The notes: generated from the letters alone by a model not told the origin. A DNA stretch of 64,000 bases from Streptomyces sp. SKN60 (GCF_026236535.1 NZ_JAHTMW010000012.1:186001-250000), one strand, 5' to 3'; numbered from the stretch's first letter, positions 44,492 through 53,601 are shown. A program made the numbers and translations.

Positions 44492-45490
44492 TCAGGCCAG
44501 GCCCGCGCCGTCCAGGTGCGCGAAGGCGGCGGAGATCCGGGGCCGGTCGTAGCCGGCCGGGCCCTTGGCGCCGCTGGACAGCAGGGTGTGCAGGAGCAGC
44601 CGGGCCTTGACCGGGGTGAGCGGTCCGGCCGGGATCAGGCCGTGGTGCAGCAGCTCGTACTCGGAGCCGGGGCCGCGGTAGGTGTGGGAGAGGGTGGCGC
44701 CGGCGCCGGTGCGGGAGGCGAGGACGACCGGGATGCGCTCGGCGAGCGCGGCGAGGGGTTCGACGAGCGCGCCGGGGACGTGTCCGGCGCCGAAGGCGGC
44801 GACGACGAGTCCGTCGTACCGGTCCGCGAGCCCCTCCAGGAGTTCGCCGCGGTCGCCGAGGGTAAGGGTGAGCAGGGCCACCCGTACGGCGGGGTCGAGG
44901 CGCAGCGTGCAGGCCCGGGCCGGCACCGCGGGGCGGAGCAGGATCCGCGGCTCGCCCTCGACGACCTGGCCGAGGGGGCCGGCGCCGGGCGAGGCGAAGG
45001 TGGCGATCGAGGTGGTGTGGGCCTTGTGCGCGAAGCGGGCGGCGTGGATCTCGTCGGCGAGGACCACGAGCACGCCGAGTCCGCGGCAGCCGGGGTCGGC
45101 GGCGACGGCGAGGGCGGCGGCCAGGTTGGCGGGGCCGTCGGCGCCGGGCAGGTCGGGGCGGCGCATGGCGCCGGTGACGGCGATCGGCTGTTCGGTGGTG
45201 GTGCAGAGCAGGTCGAGCAGGAAGGCGGTCTCCTCCAGGGTGTCGGTGCCCTGGACGACGACCACGCCGGAGCCGGCGGCGACGGCCGCGGCGATCTCGT
45301 CGGCGAGGGCGGCGAGGTCCTCGAAGGAGAGGGAGGAGCTGGGGACCCGGCGGAAGTCGCGCAGCTCGACGTCGACGCCCTCCGGTGTGACGCCGAGCCC
45401 GGCGAGCACCTCGGTGCCGGTCATCCGGGCCGCGTCACCGCCCCGTGCGGAGATGGTGCCGCCCAGGGTGAATACGGTGACGCGTGCCAT
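44492..45490 (-). CDS. L-asparaginase, type I/II family
   Basis: 332 residues. It hydrolyses asparagine to aspartate and ammonia. The first catalytic Thr lies in the start motif TLGGTIS (residues 8-14, Thr12) and the second in QGTDTLEETAF (Thr82, Asp83). AVTGAMRRPDLPGADGPANL and ASRTGAGATLSHTY are further family segments. There is no signal peptide, so it acts in the cytoplasm. The C-terminal 100 residues form the smaller domain. It follows pepN on the same strand in the map but is upstream in transcription, 101 bases before it. Confidence 0.92.
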   Translation of the reverse strand: MARVTVFTLGGTISARGGDAARMTGTEVLAGLGVTPEGVDVELRDFRRVPSSSLSFEDLAALADEIAAAVAAGSGVVVVQGTDTLEETAFLLDLLCTTTEQPIAVTGAMRRPDLPGADGPANLAAALAVAADPGCRGLGVLVVLADEIHAARFAHKAHTTSIATFASPGAGPLGQVVEGEPRILLRPAVPARACTLRLDPAVRVALLTLTLGDRGELLEGLADRYDGLVVAAFGAGHVPGALVEPLAALAERIPVVLASRTGAGATLSHTYRGPGSEYELLHHGLIPAGPLTPVKARLLLHTLLSSGAKGPAGYDRPRISAAFAHLDGAGLA

Positions 45491-45515
45491 TCCGGGTTCC
45501 CCGTTCCTTCCTCGG

Positions 45516-45570
45516 CCTGTCCTCAGCCTGTCCTCAGCCTGTCCTCGGCGTGCCCTCGGCGAGTCCTCAG
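45516..45570. repeat. five tandem copies of an 11-bp unit
   Basis: CCTGTCCTCAG occurs at 45516, 45527 and, with one to three changes, at 45538, 45549 and 45560. It fills the gap between the chorismate mutase stop (45567) and the asparaginase start. The 11-base period is about one helical turn. Confidence 0.8.
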
Positions 45571-45872
45571 CGTGCCTCGTCCGCGATCGTCTCGTGGTGG
45601 CGGATGACCTCCGCGATGATGAAGTTGAGGAGCTTCTCCGCGAACGCCGGGTCCAGTCTGGCGCTCTCGGCGAGTTCCCGCAGCCGGGCGATCTGCCGGG
45701 CCTCGCGGGCCGGGTCGGCGGGCGGCAGGTTGTGCTCGGCCTTGAGGACGCCCACCTGCTGGGTGCACTTGAAGCGCTCGGCGAGCATGTGGACCACCGC
45801 CGCGTCGATGTTGTCGATGCTCTCGCGCAGCCGGGTCAGCTCGGTCCGTACGGACTCGTCGATCTCGCTCAT
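45567..45872 (-). CDS. chorismate mutase (AroQ type)
   Basis: 101 residues, all helical. It rearranges chorismate to prephenate at the head of phenylalanine and tyrosine synthesis. The AroQ signature residues are visible: R-ESIDNIDAAVVHMLAERF (first helix, with Arg and Asp), K in GVLKAEH, PADPAREARQIARLRELA, and the closing helix FAEKLLNFIIAEVIRHHETIA. Length and pattern fit the small stand-alone actinobacterial enzyme that is activated by DAHP synthase in mycobacteria. It follows the AraC regulator gene by 11 bases and so may share its message. Confidence 0.93.
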   Translation of the reverse strand: MSEIDESVRTELTRLRESIDNIDAAVVHMLAERFKCTQQVGVLKAEHNLPPADPAREARQIARLRELAESARLDPAFAEKLLNFIIAEVIRHHETIADEAR

Positions 45873-45883
45873 GACCTGGGACC

Positions 45884-46771
45884 CTATCCGGATCCGGTGA
45901 GGATGGTGGGCGGGTGTTCGGGATCCGGAACGGTATGGCTCCAGCCGCCCGGCACGGTGCGTCCCTGCTGCTCGCGGAAGCGGACGGGGGCGGTGCCGAC
46001 GCGGCGGGTGAAGAGGCGGGAGAAGTAGGCGGGGTCGTCGTAGCCGACGCGGCGGGCGACGGCGGCGACCGGCAGGTCGGTGGCGGCGAGGAGTTCCTTG
46101 GCGCGGCCGAGGCGGACGGTGAGCAGATAGTCCTTGGGGCTGCAGCCGGCGGCGCGGCGGACGGCGGTACGCAGCTCGGCGGGGGTCATGCCGTGCCGGG
46201 CGGCGTGTTCGGCGACGGAGAGGCGGGTGAAGGCGTCGCGGGCGAGCGCGGCGAGGACGGGGGCGCCGTCGGCGTTGGTGTCGGCGCGGGCGCGGCGCAG
46301 CGCGACCAGGAGTTCGTGGACGGCGGCGGCGGTCTCGACTTCGAGGAGCGGGTTGCCGGGGCGGGCGGCGCGGGCGATGCGGCCGATGGCGGCGCGGGCG
46401 GGGGCGGCGTCGGCGAGCGGGACGACGGGCCGCTCGGGTTCGATGTAGCCGAGTTCGGTGTAGGTGGCGGTGGCGGGTCCGGTGAAGTCGACGAAGGACT
46501 CGTCCCAGCCGGTGCCGGGGTCGGCGGAGTAGTGGTGCGGTACGCCGGGGGTGAGCCAGATCAGGGCGGGCGCGGTGACGGTGGTGCGGCGCCCGTCGGG
46601 GCCGCGGTACCAGCCGCTGCCGGAGCCGACGACGACGGCGACGTGGTGGTCGAGGGTGCGCGGGCCGACGGTGGGCAGGGCGCCGTGCTGGAGCCCGACG
46701 CCGAGGCAGACCAGGCCGAGCCGGTGGTGGACGGGGCTGGGCGTGAAGTAGCGCATCCAGGTGTGGTACAT
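45884..46771 (-). CDS. AraC family transcriptional regulator
   Basis: 295 residues with GGAGG ahead of the ATG. An N-terminal cupin-like sugar-binding domain (about 15-160: HHVAVVVGSGSGWYRGPDGR and APALIWLTPGVPHHYSAD) leads to the C-terminal double helix-turn-helix (about 185-280: VAEHAARHGMTPAELRTAVR and VAAVARRVGYDDPAYFSRLF). The divergent GH35 beta-galactosidase gene, 95 bases away, is the probable target. Palindromes GTCCATGGAC and GGACCGGTCC lie between them. Confidence 0.92.
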   Translation of the reverse strand: MYHTWMRYFTPSPVHHRLGLVCLGVGLQHGALPTVGPRTLDHHVAVVVGSGSGWYRGPDGRRTTVTAPALIWLTPGVPHHYSADPGTGWDESFVDFTGPATATYTELGYIEPERPVVPLADAAPARAAIGRIARAARPGNPLLEVETAAAVHELLVALRRARADTNADGAPVLAALARDAFTRLSVAEHAARHGMTPAELRTAVRRAAGCSPKDYLLTVRLGRAKELLAATDLPVAAVARRVGYDDPAYFSRLFTRRVGTAPVRFREQQGRTVPGGWSHTVPDPEHPPTILTGSG

Positions 46772-46824
46772 CGCGCGACCGCCTCCGTGACGCCGGTTCG
46801 AACGTCCAAACTGCGACGATCTTT

Positions 46825-46840
46825 GTCCATGGACCGGTCC
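46825..46840. promoter_or_regulatory. overlapping 10-bp palindromes between araC-type regulator and beta-galactosidase genes
   Basis: GTCCATGGAC (46825-46834) and GGACCGGTCC (46831-46840) are both perfect palindromes sharing GGAC; another GTCCA half is at 46804-46808. Their place in the 95-base divergent gap makes them candidate operators. Confidence 0.5.
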
Positions 46841-46866
46841 GCCGCCAGAGGGCGAGGGTGAGCCAC

Positions 46867-48666
46867 ATGAACGCGAGGCACATGAACGCAGGGCGCGCGA
46901 ACGCGAGCCGCATGGACGAGTTCCGCCGGTTCGTCGTGGGTGACGAGGACTTCCTGCTCGACGGGCGGCCCGTGCGGCTGCTCTCGGGCGCGCTGCACTA
47001 CTTCCGGGTGCACGAGGAGCAGTGGGACCACCGGCTCGGGATGCTGCGCGCGATGGGCCTCAACTGCGTCGAGACGTATGTGCCGTGGAATCTGTACGAG
47101 CCGGAGCCCGGCCGGTACGGGGACCTGGCGGCGCTGGGCCGCTTCCTGGACGCGGTGGCGCGGGCCGGGCTGTGGGCGATCGTGCGCCCCGGCCCGTACA
47201 TCTGCGCCGAGTGGGAGAACGGCGGGCTGCCGCACTGGCTGACCGGCCCGCTGGGGCGGCGGGTGCGCACGGCCGACCCGGAGTACCTGGCGCCGGTGGA
47301 GCGCTGGTTCCGGCGGCTGCTCCCGCAGGTGGTGGAGCGGCAGATCGGGCGGGGCGGTCCGGTCCTCATGGTGCAGGTGGAGAACGAGTACGGCAGTTAC
47401 GGCACGGACGCCGGGTATCTGCGCTGGGTGGCCGACCTGCTGCTCGACTGCGGGGTGGAGGTGCCGCTGTTCACCTCGGACGGCCCGGAGGACCACATGC
47501 TGACCGGCGGTTCGGTGCCGGGGGTGCTCGCGACGGCGAACTTCGGCTCGGGGGCGCGAGAGGCGTTCGCGACGCTGCGCCGGCATCAGGCGCGGGGCCC
47601 GCTGATGTGCATGGAGTTCTGGTGCGGCTGGTTCGACCACTGGGGCACGGACCATGTGGGCCGGGACGCGGCGGACGCGGCGGCCGCGCTGCGGGAGATC
47701 CTGGAGTGCGGGGCCTCGGTCAACGTCTACATGGCGCACGGCGGTACGAGCTTCGCCGGCTGGGCCGGGGCGAACCGCTCGGGGGCGCTGCACGGCGGCG
47801 CGCTGCGGCCGACGGTCACCTCGTACGACTACGACGCGCCGGTCGACGAGGCGGGGCTGCCGACGGAGAAGTTCTGGCGCTTCAGGGAGGTGCTCGCCCG
47901 GTACGCGGACGGTCCGCTGCCGGAGATGCCGGAGCCGCCGGTGCGGATCGGGGCGCCGGCGGCGGGCGCGGTGGGCGCGTGGGCGCCCCTGGCGGAGGTC
48001 CTGGAGGTGCTCGGCGACGAGGAGACGGAGCGCCCGGTGCCGCCGACCTTCGAGGAGCTGGGGGTGGACCGGGGCCTGGTGCGCTACCGGCTGCACGTGC
48101 CCGGGCCGCGGCAGCCGTACCCGCTGGGGGTGACGGGGCTGCGGGACCGGGCGACGGTGTACGTGGACGGGGTGCCGGCCGGGGTCCTGGACACCGAGGA
48201 CGCGGAGCTGCCGGAGCCGGTGGCGGGGCCCGCCGTGGTCGATCTGTGGGTGGAGTCCCTGGGCCGGGTCAACTACGGGCCGCGGCTCGCCGAGCCGAAG
48301 GGGATCACGGGCGGGGTGCGGCACGAACGGCAGTTCCTGCACGGGGTGCGGGCGCGGGGGCTGCGACTCGCCTCCTTCGAGGCGGCGGCGGTGGCGAAGG
48401 TCCCGTTCGGGCCGGTGCCTGAGGGGTCGGGGCCCGGCCTCTGCACGGGGACGGTCGAGGTCCCGTCCCCCGGTGACGCGTACCTCCGCCTCCCCGGCTG
48501 GACCCGCGGCTTCGTCTGGGTGAACGGCTTCTGCCTGGGCCGCTACTGGAACGCGGGCCCGCAGGACGCCCTGTTCGTGCCGGGCCCGGTGCTCCGGGAG
48601 GGCGCGAACAAGGTGTGGGTGCTTGAGCTGGAGGGCGCCGCGGGCGGACCGGTGGAGCTGGCGTGA
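46867..48666 (+). CDS. glycoside hydrolase family 35 beta-galactosidase
   Basis: 599 residues from ATG 46867, eight bases after GAGGG. In-frame starts at 46858, 46882 and 46912 also exist; homologues begin near the last (MDEFRRFVVGDEDFLLDGRP), so the first 15 residues may not be made. The TIM barrel has LLSGALHYFRVH, GLNCVETYVPWNLYEPEPG, acid/base Glu174 in QVENEYGSYG and nucleophile Glu250 in CMEFWCGWFDHWG. Two C-terminal beta domains end with PGWTRGFVWVNGFCLGRYWNAGPQ. No signal peptide, so it acts on imported galactosides. It is controlled, by inference, by the divergent AraC protein. Confidence 0.93.
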   Translation: MNARHMNAGRANASRMDEFRRFVVGDEDFLLDGRPVRLLSGALHYFRVHEEQWDHRLGMLRAMGLNCVETYVPWNLYEPEPGRYGDLAALGRFLDAVARAGLWAIVRPGPYICAEWENGGLPHWLTGPLGRRVRTADPEYLAPVERWFRRLLPQVVERQIGRGGPVLMVQVENEYGSYGTDAGYLRWVADLLLDCGVEVPLFTSDGPEDHMLTGGSVPGVLATANFGSGAREAFATLRRHQARGPLMCMEFWCGWFDHWGTDHVGRDAADAAAALREILECGASVNVYMAHGGTSFAGWAGANRSGALHGGALRPTVTSYDYDAPVDEAGLPTEKFWRFREVLARYADGPLPEMPEPPVRIGAPAAGAVGAWAPLAEVLEVLGDEETERPVPPTFEELGVDRGLVRYRLHVPGPRQPYPLGVTGLRDRATVYVDGVPAGVLDTEDAELPEPVAGPAVVDLWVESLGRVNYGPRLAEPKGITGGVRHERQFLHGVRARGLRLASFEAAAVAKVPFGPVPEGSGPGLCTGTVEVPSPGDAYLRLPGWTRGFVWVNGFCLGRYWNAGPQDALFVPGPVLREGANKVWVLELEGAAGGPVELA

Positions 48667-48671
48667 ACGGG

Positions 48672-48707
48672 CGGGGTGCCCAGGACCCTTCGGCCCCGGG
48701 CACCCCG
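48672..48707. terminator. terminator between beta-galactosidase and trypsin genes
   Basis: Ten-base perfect stem CGGGGTGCCC (48672-48681) with GGGCACCCCG (48698-48707), 16-base loop, directly after the beta-galactosidase stop and before the convergent trypsin stop. A TACACG repeat follows. Confidence 0.65.
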
Positions 48708-48733
48708 TACACGTACACGTACAAGAAGTGTTG

Positions 48734-49609
<876 letters not shown>

Positions 49610-49709
49610 TCACAAGAAGGCCTTTTCGGCCAGCCGGGCGAGCGGGCCGGGCAACACGTGGGGCGGCGCGGCGCGCCGCCCGTACCCTGGACGCAGGGGG
49701 TGATCCTGG

Positions 49710-50543
49710 ATGCCGCACAGCGACGAATCCTCCCCCGTCGTGCACGGGTTCCCGCACCTCGACACGGTTCGCTCCGCCATCACGGCGCTCTACCGGCGGC
49801 TCTCCCCCGACGGCGTGCGGCGTTACGAGCTGAGCATCCCGGCCTCCGACGTGCTGCTCGACCCCACCGACGGGCTCCATCTGGGCGCCCAGCGGGTGGC
49901 CCGCGCCCTGGTGCGGCATCTGGGGCTGCCCGAGGCGCGGATGGTGGTGAGCTTCCGGGCGATGGAGCACGCGGCGAGCGTGGAGCTGGGCGCGGGCCCG
50001 GAGTACTTCGTCGAGCTCAACGAGCGCTTCGCGCGCCCCGCGCACCAGCGGGACATCGGCGCCGCGCTCGCCCACGAGATCACCCATGTGCTGCTGCACC
50101 GGCTCGGTCTGGAGCGGCCCACGGTCGCCGAGAACGAGATCCTGACGGACGTCGTGGCCACCTACCTCGGCGCGGGCTGGCTGCTCCTCGACGCGTTCCG
50201 GCAGGACGGGATGTCCAGCCAGAAGCTCGGCTATCTGACGCCGGAGGAGTTCGGCTATGTGCTCGCCAAGCGGGCCGAGGTCTTCGGCGAGGACCCCTCG
50301 CCGTGGTTCACCAGCGCGGTGGCGTACGAGGCGTGGGTACGGGGCCGGGCGGAGGCCGCGCGGGACTGGCACCGCCCGCCGCTGGCGGGTGCGGGCTGGG
50401 CGGCGCGGCGGCGGGCCCGGGCCCATGGCGGGGACGGCGTGTTCCCGTGCCCGGTGTGCGGGCAGCGGCTGCGGGTGGCGGGGACGCGGCGGGTGAAGGC
50501 ACGGTGCGGGGTGTGCGGGACGGTCCTCGACTGCGCGCCGTAG
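49710..50543 (+). CDS. HExxH metalloprotease-like protein with C-terminal zinc ribbon
   Basis: 277 residues. Residues 120-143 carry a zinc-peptidase helix, H122-E-I-T-H126 in ALAHEITHVLLHR, and possible third ligands Glu141/Glu143 in VAENEILTDVVATYLG. The C-terminus is a four-Cys zinc ribbon (C247, C250, C266, C269). There is no signal peptide or membrane segment. An HExxH domain joined to a zinc ribbon recalls the SprT/Spartan arrangement, but the rest does not resemble it closely. I can say only that it is a probable cytoplasmic metalloprotease or zinc-binding protein of unknown target. It is divergent from the trypsin gene, and an ankyrin/HEAT gene follows 66 bases later. Confidence 0.75.
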   Translation: MPHSDESSPVVHGFPHLDTVRSAITALYRRLSPDGVRRYELSIPASDVLLDPTDGLHLGAQRVARALVRHLGLPEARMVVSFRAMEHAASVELGAGPEYFVELNERFARPAHQRDIGAALAHEITHVLLHRLGLERPTVAENEILTDVVATYLGAGWLLLDAFRQDGMSSQKLGYLTPEEFGYVLAKRAEVFGEDPSPWFTSAVAYEAWVRGRAEAARDWHRPPLAGAGWAARRRARAHGGDGVFPCPVCGQRLRVAGTRRVKARCGVCGTVLDCAP

Positions 50544-50609
50544 CTCCGAAGCGCGGCCTGGGGCGTATCCATTTGCGCCGTTCGGGTGTTCCGGGTGAGG
50601 GTCGGGCGC

Positions 50610-52202
50610 ATGAGCACGTTGTTCGACACGCTGTGGAGTGAGGCCGGGGACGACGCGGTGGTCGTGGCGCTGCGCGGGGGCGCCGACCCCGAGGGGCGGG
50701 ACGCCGACGGAGAGACCCCGCTGTACCGGGCGGCCGTCGAGAACCAGCCGGGCGCGGTGCGCCTGCTGCTCGCCGCCGGGGCCGACCCGGGGCGGGCGAG
50801 CGGCGCGGACGACGGGGACCTGCCGCTGTGCGGGGCCGCCTGCGGCGGGCACACCGAGGTCGTACGGGCGCTGCTCGCGGCGGGCGCGGAGCCGGACCAG
50901 GAGGAGGGGTACGGCTTCACCGCGCTCGCCTGGGCGGTACGGCTCGGGCACACCGAGACGGCCCGCGTGCTGCTCGCGGCCGGCGCCGACCCGGACCGGC
51001 CCGGGCCCGACGGCCTCGCCCCGCTGACCGCCGCCGCCCGGCGCGGCTCGCCCTCTCTGGTCCGGGCCCTGCTCGAACACGGCGCGGGGCACCGGCGGGA
51101 GGCCCTCGACGAGGCCCTGGACGAGGCCCGGCGGTGGATCGGCGTCGACATGGCCGCGGTGCTGCGGCGCGGCCTGGTGGAGAGCGGCGGCGCCGCCGAC
51201 ACGTACGAGGCGGTGGTGCGGCGGGTGCCGGAGGACGGCGGGATCACCGTCGTCGTCGAGCTGCTGCGCGAGGACGGCGCGCCGAGCCGCGGCGACGAAC
51301 GCCAGACCGGCCACGCGGCGATCGCCACCCTCCTGGAGTGCGCGCTGGGCGAACCGTCCCCGCCGGAGGTCCTGGCCGAGCGCGCGCTGCGCTGCGGCGA
51401 CCCCGGCGGGGACGACTGGACGACGGCGGTGGCGGCGGTGGCCGCGGGGGCGGGCGGGTCCGGGTCCGAGTTCGGGTCCGAGTTCGGGTCCGAGTTCGGA
51501 TCCGCCGGGGCCGGGTCCGAGGCCGCCGGGTCCGAGGCCGGGGCCCCCGAGACGGTCTTCGTCACCGCGACGGCGTGGTGCGCGAGCCCGGACCCGCTGC
51601 GCCGCGCGCTCGGCGCGCGGGTCCTGGCGGCGCTTCCGGGGTACGAGGCGGGCGCCGTGCCGGTGCTGCGCGGCCTCGCGGCTGAGACGGCGGAGGCGAT
51701 GGCCGCCGGGGACCGGGAGCCCGCGGCCTCGGTGGCCGTGGCGCTCGGCCGGTGCGGCGACGGCGCCGCAGTGCCCGAACTCCTCGTGCTCGCCGCGCAC
51801 CCCGACGCCGAGGTACGGCGCGAGGTCTCGGCCGCCCTCGCCGGCATCGTCCCGCCCGGCGACACGGCGGCGCTCGAACGGATCACCGTCCTGAGCCGCG
51901 ACCCCGACCCCCGGGTCCGCGACTGGGCCACCCTCGCCCTGGCCGAACTCCCGGACGACACCCCCGCGATCCGGGAGGCCCTCGCCGCCCGCCTCACCGA
52001 CCCGGACCCGGAGACCGTCGCCGAGGCCGCCCGCGGCCTGGCCCTCCGTCAGGACCCGCGCGCCGTCGACCCGCTGGCCCGCCTCCTCGCCGACTCCGAC
52101 CCGGAGGGCCCGGCCCGCGAGACGGCCCTCGCGGCCCTGCCGCACGTGACGGACCCGCGCGTCCGGACGCGCCTGGAGTGGACGACGCCGAGGTGCCGTT
52201 AG
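50610..52202 (+). CDS. ankyrin-repeat and HEAT-repeat protein
   Basis: 530 residues from the ATG before STLFDTLWSEAG. The first 160 residues are four ankyrin repeats (GADPEGRDADGETPLYRAA, then AGADPGR..DGDLPLCGAACGGH, YGFTALAWAVRLGH, DGLAPLTAAARRG). A middle helical region and a low-complexity linker with three GSEF units follow. The last 200 residues are HEAT-like repeats (AAVPELLVLAAHPDAEVRREVSAAL, DPDPRVRDWATLALAELPDD). All parts are protein-binding scaffolds; no enzyme domain is present. It may act with the preceding HExxH protein, with which it is co-directional. Its 3' end faces the tandem array at 52221. Confidence 0.85.
   Translation: MSTLFDTLWSEAGDDAVVVALRGGADPEGRDADGETPLYRAAVENQPGAVRLLLAAGADPGRASGADDGDLPLCGAACGGHTEVVRALLAAGAEPDQEEGYGFTALAWAVRLGHTETARVLLAAGADPDRPGPDGLAPLTAAARRGSPSLVRALLEHGAGHRREALDEALDEARRWIGVDMAAVLRRGLVESGGAADTYEAVVRRVPEDGGITVVVELLREDGAPSRGDERQTGHAAIATLLECALGEPSPPEVLAERALRCGDPGGDDWTTAVAAVAAGAGGSGSEFGSEFGSEFGSAGAGSEAAGSEAGAPETVFVTATAWCASPDPLRRALGARVLAALPGYEAGAVPVLRGLAAETAEAMAAGDREPAASVAVALGRCGDGAAVPELLVLAAHPDAEVRREVSAALAGIVPPGDTAALERITVLSRDPDPRVRDWATLALAELPDDTPAIREALAARLTDPDPETVAEAARGLALRQDPRAVDPLARLLADSDPEGPARETALAALPHVTDPRVRTRLEWTTPRCR
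51462..51497 (+). repeat. three copies of a 12-bp in-frame repeat
   Basis: GGGTCCGAGTTC at 51462, 51474 and 51486 encodes GSEF three times in the linker between ankyrin and HEAT parts. The unit length keeps the frame, so copy number could vary freely. Confidence 0.85.
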
Positions 52203-52220
52203 GGGCGCACCGGGCTCCTC

Positions 52221-52718
52221 CGGACCCGGTCCAGACGCGCCTGGGCCCTGCGGGCCACGGAACAGCCCGGCTGGGTCCGCCGCCCCCGGAGTCCGTCTCC
52301 CGCCGGGCGGGACGCGGGGGCGGAGCCGGGGACTGAGCCCCGGACGCAGTCCAGGCGCGCCCGGGCCCTTCGGGCCACGGAACAGCGCAGCCGGGTCCGC
52401 CGCCCACGGAGCCTGTCTCCCACGGGCTGGACGCGGGGGCGGTGCCCGAGGGGGCTGGGCTCTGGACGCGGTCCAGGCGCCCCGGGCCCTGCGGGCCACG
52501 GGACAGCCCAGCCGGGGTCAGCCGCCCCGGAGCCCATCTCCCGCCGGGCGGGACGCGGGGGCGGAGCCGGGCGGGCTGGGCTCCGGACGCGGTCCAGGCA
52601 AGCGCCCAGGCCCTGCGGGCCAGGGTCAGCGCGGCTGAGGTCAGCCTCCCCCGGAGCCGGGGGCGATGCCGGGGGCCAGGCTCCGGACCGGTCCAGGCAA
52701 GCCCGGGCCCCCGGCGCG
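52221..52718. repeat. tandem array of about 120-bp GC-rich hairpin units (four copies plus a partial)
   Basis: Units start with C/TGGAC..(G/A)GTCCAG at 52221, 52341, 52463, 52584 and 52684. Lengths are 120, 122, 121 and 100 bases, then a 35-base partial. Each full unit has in order: a GGAC-GTCC dyad, GGGCCC-T(G/T)-CGGGCCACGG, an ACAGC box, CCGCC, a TCTCCC segment, and GACGCGGGGGCGG. In copy 1, CCGCCCCCG (52280-52288) pairs with CGGGGGCGG (52315-52323) around an inner TCCCGC/GCGGGA stem. Open frames pass through on both strands only because stops are rare at this GC. The array fills the gap between convergent genes. Confidence 0.85.
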
Positions 52719-52724
52719 GCCGCG

Positions 52725-53600
52725 CTACGCGCCGTACACCGGCTGGGGCGGTTCCGCCGCCGACAGGAGCTTCAGGGCCGCCTCGCCCGCCTCCGCCGGG
52801 GTCCAGCGGGTGCCCTTGTCGGTGGTGGGGCCGGGGCGCCAGCCCTCCATGACGGTGAGGCGGCCGGCCTCGGACTCGAAGACGCGGCCGGTGACACCGG
52901 CGGAGGCGGTGGAGCCGAGCCAGACGACGAGCGGGGAGACGTCCTCGGGGAGGGCCTGGAGGTCGCCGAAGGTGTGCTCGGTCATCCGGGTCCGGGCGGC
53001 GGGTGCGATGGCGTTGACCTGGACGCCGTAACGGCCCATCTCGGCCGCGGCGACGAGGGTGAGACCGACGATGCCGGCCTTGGCGGCGGCGTAGTTGCCC
53101 TGGCCGACGCTGCCGAGGAGGCCCGCGCCGGAGGTGGTGTTGACGACCCGGGCCGCCACGGCGCGCCCCGCCTTGGACTCGGCGCGCCAGAACGCCGCCG
53201 CGTGCCGCAGCGGCAGGAAGTGGCCCTTCACGTGCACCCGCAGCACCGCGTCGAAGTCGTCCTCGCCGAGGTTGACGAGCATCCGGTCGCGCAGGAACCC
53301 GGCGTTGTTGACGAGGGTGTCGAGCCGCCCGTACGTGTCGAGGGCGGTGCGCACGAGCGAGCCCGCGCCCTCCTCGGTGGCGATGTCGCCGCCGTGCGCG
53401 ACGGCCTCGCCGCCCGCCGCGCGGATCTCCTCGACGACCAGCGCCGCCGGGCTGTCCGCGTCGGGCCGGCCGTCGAGGCCGACGCCGAGGTCGTTGACGA
53501 CGACCCTGGCGCCCTCGGCGGCGAAGGCGAGCGCGTGGGCGCGGCCGAGGCCACGGCCGGCGCCCGTCACGATGACCACGCGTGCGTCGCACAGACCCAT
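52725..53600 (-). CDS. short-chain dehydrogenase/reductase, steroid cluster (Rv3548c-like)
   Basis: 291 residues. NAD(P) motif TGAGRGLGRAHALAFAAEGA near residue 12, NNAG near 98, catalytic Ser-Tyr-Lys in NTTSGAGL and YAAAKAG. The 40-residue C-terminal extension after the SDR core (EGWRPGPTTDKGTRWTPAEA) is typical of the larger multifunctional-type SDRs. By position (partner of a second SDR gene, divergent from echA20) it corresponds to Rv3548c of M. tuberculosis, a KstR2-regulon gene. Its exact step in ring degradation is uncertain. The start is one base after the stop of the upstream SDR gene. Confidence 0.88.
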   Translation of the reverse strand: MGLCDARVVIVTGAGRGLGRAHALAFAAEGARVVVNDLGVGLDGRPDADSPAALVVEEIRAAGGEAVAHGGDIATEEGAGSLVRTALDTYGRLDTLVNNAGFLRDRMLVNLGEDDFDAVLRVHVKGHFLPLRHAAAFWRAESKAGRAVAARVVNTTSGAGLLGSVGQGNYAAAKAGIVGLTLVAAAEMGRYGVQVNAIAPAARTRMTEHTFGDLQALPEDVSPLVVWLGSTASAGVTGRVFESEAGRLTVMEGWRPGPTTDKGTRWTPAEAGEAALKLLSAAEPPQPVYGA

Positions 53601-53601
53601 G

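Noticed and set aside
51462-51497. Frameshift at the GSEF repeats
   Set aside because: The unit is 12 bases and the frame continues into clear HEAT repeats, so the gene is intact.
51994-53592. Minus-strand frame through the tandem array giving repeated peptide units
   Set aside because: The peptide repeat follows from the 120-base DNA repeat (copies of 120, 122, 121 and 100 bases, so the frame shifts between copies). No start signal, and it overlaps the SDR gene out of frame.
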